A stretch of 64,000 nt of DNA from Providencia sp. (GTDB taxonomy: Bacteria > Pseudomonadota > Gammaproteobacteria > Enterobacterales > Enterobacteriaceae), in assembly GCF_003533305.1 (NCBI RefSeq), contig NZ_DOEH01000023.1, positions 226,310-290,309 on the forward strand. Reading direction: 5' to 3'. A model generated the notes under the pieces. That model was not told where the DNA came from. It searched no databases and saw only the letters and a list, made by a program, of their open reading frames with translations. Positions 59,294-64,000 of the stretch are shown piece by piece. The translations under genes were made by a program, and so were the position numbers. Each line of letters opens with the position of its first letter. Position 1 is the first letter of the stretch.

Positions 59294-59989
59294 ATGACAT
59301 ATTATTACACGCTCGTTATTATAAAGTTTATCATTGGTTTTACTATTGTAATAACACATATGAATTTTTCGGGGAAAACACAACTTTCACAAATGACACC
59401 AATTGATTTTATTGGTAATTTTGTGTTAGGTGGTATTATCGGTGGTGTAATTTATAGTGATACCATTCCATTGCATCAATATGTAATTTTATTATTTATG
59501 GGTGTAATGTTTATTTCATTATTGAACTTTTTAACAAAAAAATTCAATTTTTTCCGCAGTGTTACTATTGGTAATACCATTCCAATAATTAAAAATGGGC
59601 AGTTTATTATGGAAAACATACAGGAGAAAAGGAATAAAATTGACATGTTGAATATCACTTCTCGCATTCATGCTCAAGGTGTCTATTCATTTCAAGAAAT
59701 TTATTATGCGCAGATAGAGCCTGATGGCCAACTAACTATTATTTGTGATAAAAAAAATATGCCATCGGTGATATTAATTAAAGATGGTGTTATTAGAACC
59801 AGTGAATTGGAAGCGATTGAACGGGATGAGGACTGGCTTAAGCAACAAATTGAAAAACATGGAATTAATAACATCACAGATATTTTCTTAGCTGAGTTTT
59901 GGCATGGTGAAGTTAGTTTTATTTTGCAAGATGGTAAGATAAAGCGTGTTGATGAACAAAAGTTGAAAGTTGTTGCTGAAAATAGTTAG
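59294..59989 (+). CDS. DUF421 (YetF/YcaP-like) membrane protein
   Basis: 231 residues. Three membrane segments in the first ~85 residues, with QMTPIDFIGNFVLGGIIGG, which is the core DUF421 motif, then the cytoplasmic domain with NTIPIIKNGQFI, the MLNITSRIHAQGVYSFQEIYYAQIEPDG block of the YetF C-terminal domain, and an extra C-terminal beta pattern with FWHGEVSFILQDGKIKRV. Function of the family is unknown. It converges on cptA, with a hairpin between them. Confidence 0.88.
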   Translation: MTYYYTLVIIKFIIGFTIVITHMNFSGKTQLSQMTPIDFIGNFVLGGIIGGVIYSDTIPLHQYVILLFMGVMFISLLNFLTKKFNFFRSVTIGNTIPIIKNGQFIMENIQEKRNKIDMLNITSRIHAQGVYSFQEIYYAQIEPDGQLTIICDKKNMPSVILIKDGVIRTSELEAIERDEDWLKQQIEKHGINNITDIFLAEFWHGEVSFILQDGKIKRVDEQKLKVVAENS

Positions 59990-59991
59990 TG

Positions 59992-60028
59992 AAAAAGTGG
60001 ATGAAACGAAGTTACTCATTTCATCCAC
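59992..60028 (-). terminator. Terminator between DUF421 gene and cptA
   Basis: GTGGATGAAA (59997-60006) pairs with TTTCATCCAC (60019-60028) with a 12-base loop. Read on the minus strand, the stem is followed by a TTTTT run, so it fits as the cptA terminator. Confidence 0.75.
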
Positions 60029-60038
60029 AAATTGAACA

Positions 60039-61748
60039 CTATTTTTTCAAATCATCATATAGCATCAGTGATGATTTTTTATCCGGATCGCCTATATACC
60101 TTGGTTGAGGCTTAAATTCAGCATTGAATAAGCTCTTTTCAGGTTCAAATCCGGTGTAGTTTAGCCCCGCTAAATCAGACCAAGCATAGATAAAATCCAT
60201 GGTACTAAAAGGTCTGGTGGTTTTGCTGTTCAAATCAGACTGATGAGTCTGTAGCCATTCAGGTGATTGCCAAACTAAGAAAGGAATGTTGTACATAACC
60301 TTTGTCGGTTTACCTTCACTACGGCCTAACATCTCATGCGGTGGAGTATCAAATACATCTTCACCGTGATCGGAAAAGAACACCAAAAAGCCATTTTCTT
60401 TTGAAGAGTCGAAATCTTTAATCAGTGATGAAACCACATAGTCATTATAATGCTGAGCATTATCATAAGCATTGTAGTCTTTGATTTCGTCATCTTTCAG
60501 ATTCGCAGGGATGAGACTATCTTTATTGGTAAAAATGGCTTTATCTTCAGGGTAGCGGAATTCATAACGCATATGCGTTCCCAACAGATGAACCACAATG
60601 AATTTTTTCTCAGCAGGATCTGCGAGTGCTTCTTTAAATGGCTCAAGTACTACGTCATCATAGATTCGAGAGCTTTGTGCCATATCATTATTCAAATAAT
60701 ATTGCTTATCTGTTTGGCGTGAAAATGCCGTTAACAGGGTATTACGCTCTGTCATAGTTTGCTGATTGGTGATCCAAAAAGTCTTAAACCCTGCTTGTTT
60801 CATCATATTCATGATAGACGGGCGCGAGTTAAATAATTCAGGTTCAGTTTGCGATGCAAAAGTCAGCACTTGTTGTAGTGCTTCGATGGTATAAGGACGC
60901 GATGTTACGACATCATTAAAGACGGATAAATTCGCGGGATAATCTTGAGCTAATTGAACAAGTTCAGGTGTTGTCGGGCGCTGATAGCCATATAAACTCA
61001 TTCTATCGCGGCTAGTCGATTCACCAATAACTAATACAAAAGTTCTCGGTGTATTGCCGTTGGCATCAACAAAATTTTCTAGTGGTGGAATTTTGTTATT
61101 GTCACGGATCAGCTCCTCCATGTTTGCCAATTGGTTTTTGTAGAGGAAATAACCACTAACAAACTGCCACGGTGCTGCATACGCCAATTTACTATTGATA
61201 TATGAAGTCACATTGGAAAGCGGGCGATCTTGCTTGATAGCTTTATTATAATAAGGCACACCAAACAGGATAATTAAAATTAGTAACGAAACGCCAATGC
61301 GCCCAGTGGTTGGTAATGTGACTGGCTTTAGGCGAGTCCATAAAAAGATAGCTACAAGCGTATAAGCGAGGATGACGCCAACGACTTTGAAACTGAAATA
61401 CTGTCTGAGGAATTCTCCGGCTTCATTGGTGTTAGTTTCGAACATAACAAACATCACACTTTGTGATAATTGATGCCCATAAACCACAAAATAAGCTAAA
61501 GCGATAACGGAAGATAGCCAAAGGACAATACCGATAAGACCGGCAACGAGTCTTATTTTTTTAGGAAAAAGTAGGGCTGGAATAATCCAAAGTGAGCTAT
61601 AAAGGAGTGAGTCTCTGAGTCCGATAGTGTTACTTTGGCCAGTAACGACAACATAAAGTTGCAATATCGATGAGAAATACCAAAAGTAGATTAATAGCCA
61701 GAGCAATGACGACCAGCTAAACTTGTTTGTTTGTGTAGTATTAACCAT
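60039..61748 (-). CDS. cptA: Phosphoethanolamine transferase CptA
   Basis: 569 residues against 577 in E. coli. Enzyme of the EptA-like sulfatase fold that adds phosphoethanolamine to lipopolysaccharide core. Five membrane segments at the N-terminus (LLYSSLWIIPALLFPKKIR, FVMFETNTNEAGEFLRQYFS), then the periplasmic catalytic domain with the nucleophile region FVLVIGESTSRDRMSLYGY (Thr), FNDVVTSRPYTIEALQQ, MMKQAGFKTFWITNQQTMT, IVVHLLGTHMRYEFRYP and FFSDHGEDVFDTPPH with metal-binding residues. Assigned by close block-by-block match to E. coli CptA. Confidence 0.93.
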   Translation of the reverse strand: MVNTTQTNKFSWSSLLWLLIYFWYFSSILQLYVVVTGQSNTIGLRDSLLYSSLWIIPALLFPKKIRLVAGLIGIVLWLSSVIALAYFVVYGHQLSQSVMFVMFETNTNEAGEFLRQYFSFKVVGVILAYTLVAIFLWTRLKPVTLPTTGRIGVSLLILIILFGVPYYNKAIKQDRPLSNVTSYINSKLAYAAPWQFVSGYFLYKNQLANMEELIRDNNKIPPLENFVDANGNTPRTFVLVIGESTSRDRMSLYGYQRPTTPELVQLAQDYPANLSVFNDVVTSRPYTIEALQQVLTFASQTEPELFNSRPSIMNMMKQAGFKTFWITNQQTMTERNTLLTAFSRQTDKQYYLNNDMAQSSRIYDDVVLEPFKEALADPAEKKFIVVHLLGTHMRYEFRYPEDKAIFTNKDSLIPANLKDDEIKDYNAYDNAQHYNDYVVSSLIKDFDSSKENGFLVFFSDHGEDVFDTPPHEMLGRSEGKPTKVMYNIPFLVWQSPEWLQTHQSDLNSKTTRPFSTMDFIYAWSDLAGLNYTGFEPEKSLFNAEFKPQPRYIGDPDKKSSLMLYDDLKK

Positions 61749-62144
61749 AAGTTTTTTGACTCTTACTTTTTTGTATTGTTGAGTAGCTATAAAGTAACGA
61801 TAAGTAACTATGAAAAATAGTTGAAAAATCGATTTTTAGATAGAGTGACAATCGTTAAGTTCAATAATAAATTTAGTGAGATAATAATCTCTTAAGGTTA
61901 CCTTTAATCATCTGTTTATTAAAATGAGTCTATTTAGCGCTTTCCGTTTAGATATTTTGATTACACTATAGTTTAGAATGGTGAATTGTGCCTTATTATA
62001 CTAGGGTGACGGCATAACTTAGCGAGCGATATCATCATGCTTTGCCTGTTGCACAACTTGCCAGAATGATATTATCCTTAGCTAAACTAACTGGTATATA
62101 AACAAACGTTAATTATCTTTTCGATGAAAGGATGAGGCCAAATA
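61749..62144. other. Divergent spacer, cptA / kch
   Basis: 396 bases between divergent genes with no coding signal. It should carry both promoters. No convincing operator or repeat was found, although AT-rich palindromic words such as GATATCATC near 62028 occur. Confidence 0.4.
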
Positions 62145-63317
62145 ATGTTCGATAACTCTTTTGTGGCTTTCTTAAAATCATCCTTATCAATCAGGCTGTT
62201 ACTATCCTTATTGATTATTATTGATGGTTTTATGATTTTAAAACCAGTGCTAAGTGCATATACCGACTATATCGATTGGCGTGAAACAGGCTTCACAGAA
62301 TGGTTGAAGTCATTGGGTTTTATGAAATTACTCGATATTCCTCGGTTTTTATTGGGTGCCTCGCTGATTTTTCTTTCGTTATTTATGATCAATGGTGCAC
62401 GGATAGCTTGGGTATTTTCCCTGTTTTTATTAGCCATTATCTCTTTTGTTGATTTAAGACTTGCTCAAGAGAACATTCATCAAGGTTATTTTTCTCTCGG
62501 TTTATTTGTCGCATTATGTTTATTTTGGAAGCTTTATCATCATCATAGCTTAACCAGTGCTGGCTTTGTTGCTGTCACCTGTATTATTGGTTTATTGCTC
62601 TATTCCATTTTTGGTACGCTCTATATTGGCAATGAATTCTTTCCTATTGTGAAAGATGGCACAACAGCATTTTATTTTGCACTTGTGTGTATGACAACGG
62701 TTGGATTTGGCGATATTGTGCCTGTGACAGTCGATGCTCGCGTTTTTACTGTTACTGTTATTATTTTGGGTATTACTATTTTTACAACATCGGTCGTTTA
62801 TGTCGTTGGCGTATTGGCTAAAGGGACGAAAGAAATTGTCCGCAAGAGGTTTTCTTATATGAAAGATCATTATGTCGTCATTGGTGGTACGCCTATGGCC
62901 GTGAATGTTTATCAAGGACTTAAAAAACGTGAGCTTCCTGTTGCGGTCATCTGTCAAGAAAACCATCGTAGCCATTATCCAGAAAAAGATAATATTGTAA
63001 CGGGTGATCCTACGAGCTCAGAATTACTGGCCGCTGCTAACGTCAAACATGCTAAGTGCGTGCTTATCATGACGGATAGTGACTCATTGAGTACTTTTGC
63101 TTTACTCGGTGTTAGGGAATTAGCGGGCAAAGAAGTCAAAACAGTTGTGCTTATTAATCAAGAAAATAACATGGATAAAGTGCGTCTACTACATCCTGAT
63201 ATGTTGTTTTCATTATCTTCTCTGGGTTCTGAAGTTTTGATGCAAGTGCTTTGCGGTGACGCAATATCCAGTGACACTATCAGTGATATGCTGTTGAATA
63301 AAGTTGCAAAAAGCTAA
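62145..63317 (+). CDS. kch: Kch-type voltage-gated potassium channel
   Basis: 390 residues, against 417 in E. coli Kch. About six membrane segments; the pore helix and selectivity filter are CMTTVGFGDIVPVT, followed by the last helix and a cytoplasmic RCK/TrkA-N domain starting HYVVIGGTPMAVNVYQGL with the Rossmann Gly pattern and continuing NIVTGDPTSSELLAAANVKHAKCVLIM. The S4-like segment carries few Arg residues, as in Kch. Exports or gates K+ in response to an unknown signal. Confidence 0.92.
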   Translation: MFDNSFVAFLKSSLSIRLLLSLLIIIDGFMILKPVLSAYTDYIDWRETGFTEWLKSLGFMKLLDIPRFLLGASLIFLSLFMINGARIAWVFSLFLLAIISFVDLRLAQENIHQGYFSLGLFVALCLFWKLYHHHSLTSAGFVAVTCIIGLLLYSIFGTLYIGNEFFPIVKDGTTAFYFALVCMTTVGFGDIVPVTVDARVFTVTVIILGITIFTTSVVYVVGVLAKGTKEIVRKRFSYMKDHYVVIGGTPMAVNVYQGLKKRELPVAVICQENHRSHYPEKDNIVTGDPTSSELLAAANVKHAKCVLIMTDSDSLSTFALLGVRELAGKEVKTVVLINQENNMDKVRLLHPDMLFSLSSLGSEVLMQVLCGDAISSDTISDMLLNKVAKS

Positions 63318-63347
63318 TAAAAAAGCTCTAAACAGGGAATGTAACCC

Positions 63348-63965
63348 ATGCTAAGCGCACAACAAATAAGCTGTCATCGACAAAATAGAGTATTGTTTCA
63401 GCAGTTAGATTTTACAGTATTACCGGGGCAAATTTTACAGGTTGAAGGCCCTAATGGTGCAGGCAAAACCACTTTATTGCGTATGATGGCTGGTCTGTTA
63501 AAACCCGATGATGGCGATATTCTTTGGCAAGCACAATCGATTGAAAAACTAAAAGAAGATTATACGCGTCATTTACTTTATTTAGGTCATAAGCCCGCAG
63601 TAAAGTCTCTGTTAACACCTTATGAAAACTTGCTATTTTACTATCAAATGCACCATAAAGAGCCTGAAGGGGAGCGTATTTGGCAAGCGTTAGAGGAAGT
63701 TTCGTTGATAGGTTATGAGGATGTTCCTGTTTGCCAATTGTCGGCGGGTCAGCAACGTCGAGCTAACCTGGCACGGTTATGGTTAAGCGAAGCATCACTT
63801 TGGATTTTAGATGAACCGTTTACCGCTATTGATGTGGCGGGTGTTAAACGCTTAACTGAACGTTTTCATCAGCATGCTGAGCTTGGTGGTATTATTTTGT
63901 TTACATCCCATCAAGCGATGTCGGGCCATTTTGGATCATTAAAACTGACGGGCGGGTATGAGTAA
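63348..63965 (+). CDS. ccmA: Haem exporter ATP-binding protein CcmA
   Basis: ABC ATPase of 205 residues of the CcmABCDE cytochrome c maturation system. Walker A GPNGAGKTT (about residues 34-42), Q-loop region LLYLGHKPAVKSLLTPYENL, which is diagnostic of CcmA, signature LSAGQQRRANLARL and Walker B LWILDEPFTA, with a switch His in LFTSHQ. It powers release of haem-bound CcmE from CcmC. The stop overlaps the ccmB start by one base. Confidence 0.97.
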   Translation: MLSAQQISCHRQNRVLFQQLDFTVLPGQILQVEGPNGAGKTTLLRMMAGLLKPDDGDILWQAQSIEKLKEDYTRHLLYLGHKPAVKSLLTPYENLLFYYQMHHKEPEGERIWQALEEVSLIGYEDVPVCQLSAGQQRRANLARLWLSEASLWILDEPFTAIDVAGVKRLTERFHQHAELGGIILFTSHQAMSGHFGSLKLTGGYE

Positions 63966-64000
63966 TGTTTTGGTTATTAATTAAAAGAGAACTAAAAATT
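63965..64000 (+). CDS. ccmB: Start of haem exporter membrane subunit CcmB (cut by window end)
   Basis: Only 12 codons are inside the window (MFWLLIKRELKI), starting with the ATG that shares its A with the ccmA stop. The cytochrome c maturation gene order ccmA-ccmB and the FW-x-x-x-RELK opening identify it. Confidence 0.85.
   Translation, partial: MFWLLIKRELKI

Noticed and set aside
1..64000. CRISPR arrays, tRNA or rRNA genes, prophage or transposase genes
   Set aside because: Looked for by eye and not seen; the tandem repeats present are ERIC-like elements and a 9-bp minisatellite without spacers.

Overview
The window is about 64 kb of chromosome from an AT-rich gamma-proteobacterium of the Morganellaceae. 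Providencia is the best guess. The evidence is the tktA-epd-pgk-fbaA synteny, CptA- and YbiI-like proteins close to the enterobacterial ones, an MrpJ-type regulator closing a fimbrial operon, ERIC repeats and low G+C. No rRNA, tRNA, CRISPR array, prophage or complete insertion sequence was seen.

Layout, left to right. (1) 1-8125: a plus-strand chaperone-usher operon with three chaperones, three minor subunits, one usher and a two-domain putative adhesin. (2) 8623-14350: central carbon genes tktA, epd, pgk and fbaA. (3) 14655-16387: an island with a HigBA-type and a StbDE-type toxin-antitoxin (TA) pair; the second pair sits between 162-bp direct repeats made of the 3' end of a DUF4440-like gene. 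(4) 16390-20218: a LysR regulator, an ankyrin protein, a NimT/CynX-like transporter, then a Fur box followed by the decayed remains of a siderophore regulator and a TonB-dependent receptor. (5) 20236-30408, minus strand: a second fimbrial locus. It starts with a MarT/FidL-like membrane regulator pair, then has pilin, usher, chaperone, minor subunits and an adhesin-like protein. It ends with a polytopic protein of the O-antigen ligase/PglL type and an MrpJ-like repressor. (6) 30672-46074: a complete 4-hydroxyphenylacetate (hpa) catabolic cluster, with HpaG split into two genes and with a succinate-semialdehyde dehydrogenase plus an MFS transporter inserted; ERIC-like repeats are peppered through it. 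(7) 46645-54906: a two-partner secretion / contact-dependent inhibition locus (TpsB, a short CdiA-like TpsA, an immunity protein) followed by an orphan toxin-tail/immunity pair. (8) 55045-64000: betT, ybiI, a GNAT enzyme, an LEA-like lipoprotein, a DUF421 protein, cptA, kch, ccmA and the start of ccmB.

How the genes work together. The hpa block would convert 4-hydroxyphenylacetate to pyruvate and succinic semialdehyde: HpaBC, HpaD, HpaE, HpaG1/G2, HpaF, HpaH, HpaI. The inserted dehydrogenase would take the semialdehyde to succinate. HpaR and HpaA would regulate and HpaX would import. In the second fimbrial locus, a ToxR-like regulator at the start and an MrpJ-like protein at the end suggest switching between adhesion and motility. 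The ligase-like protein raises the possibility that this pilus is O-glycosylated, which is the most unusual idea in the window. The CDI locus shows modular exchange: an AT-rich central segment in TpsA, a variable toxin tip and a displaced cassette. All functions come from reading translations and motifs by eye; no database search was run.
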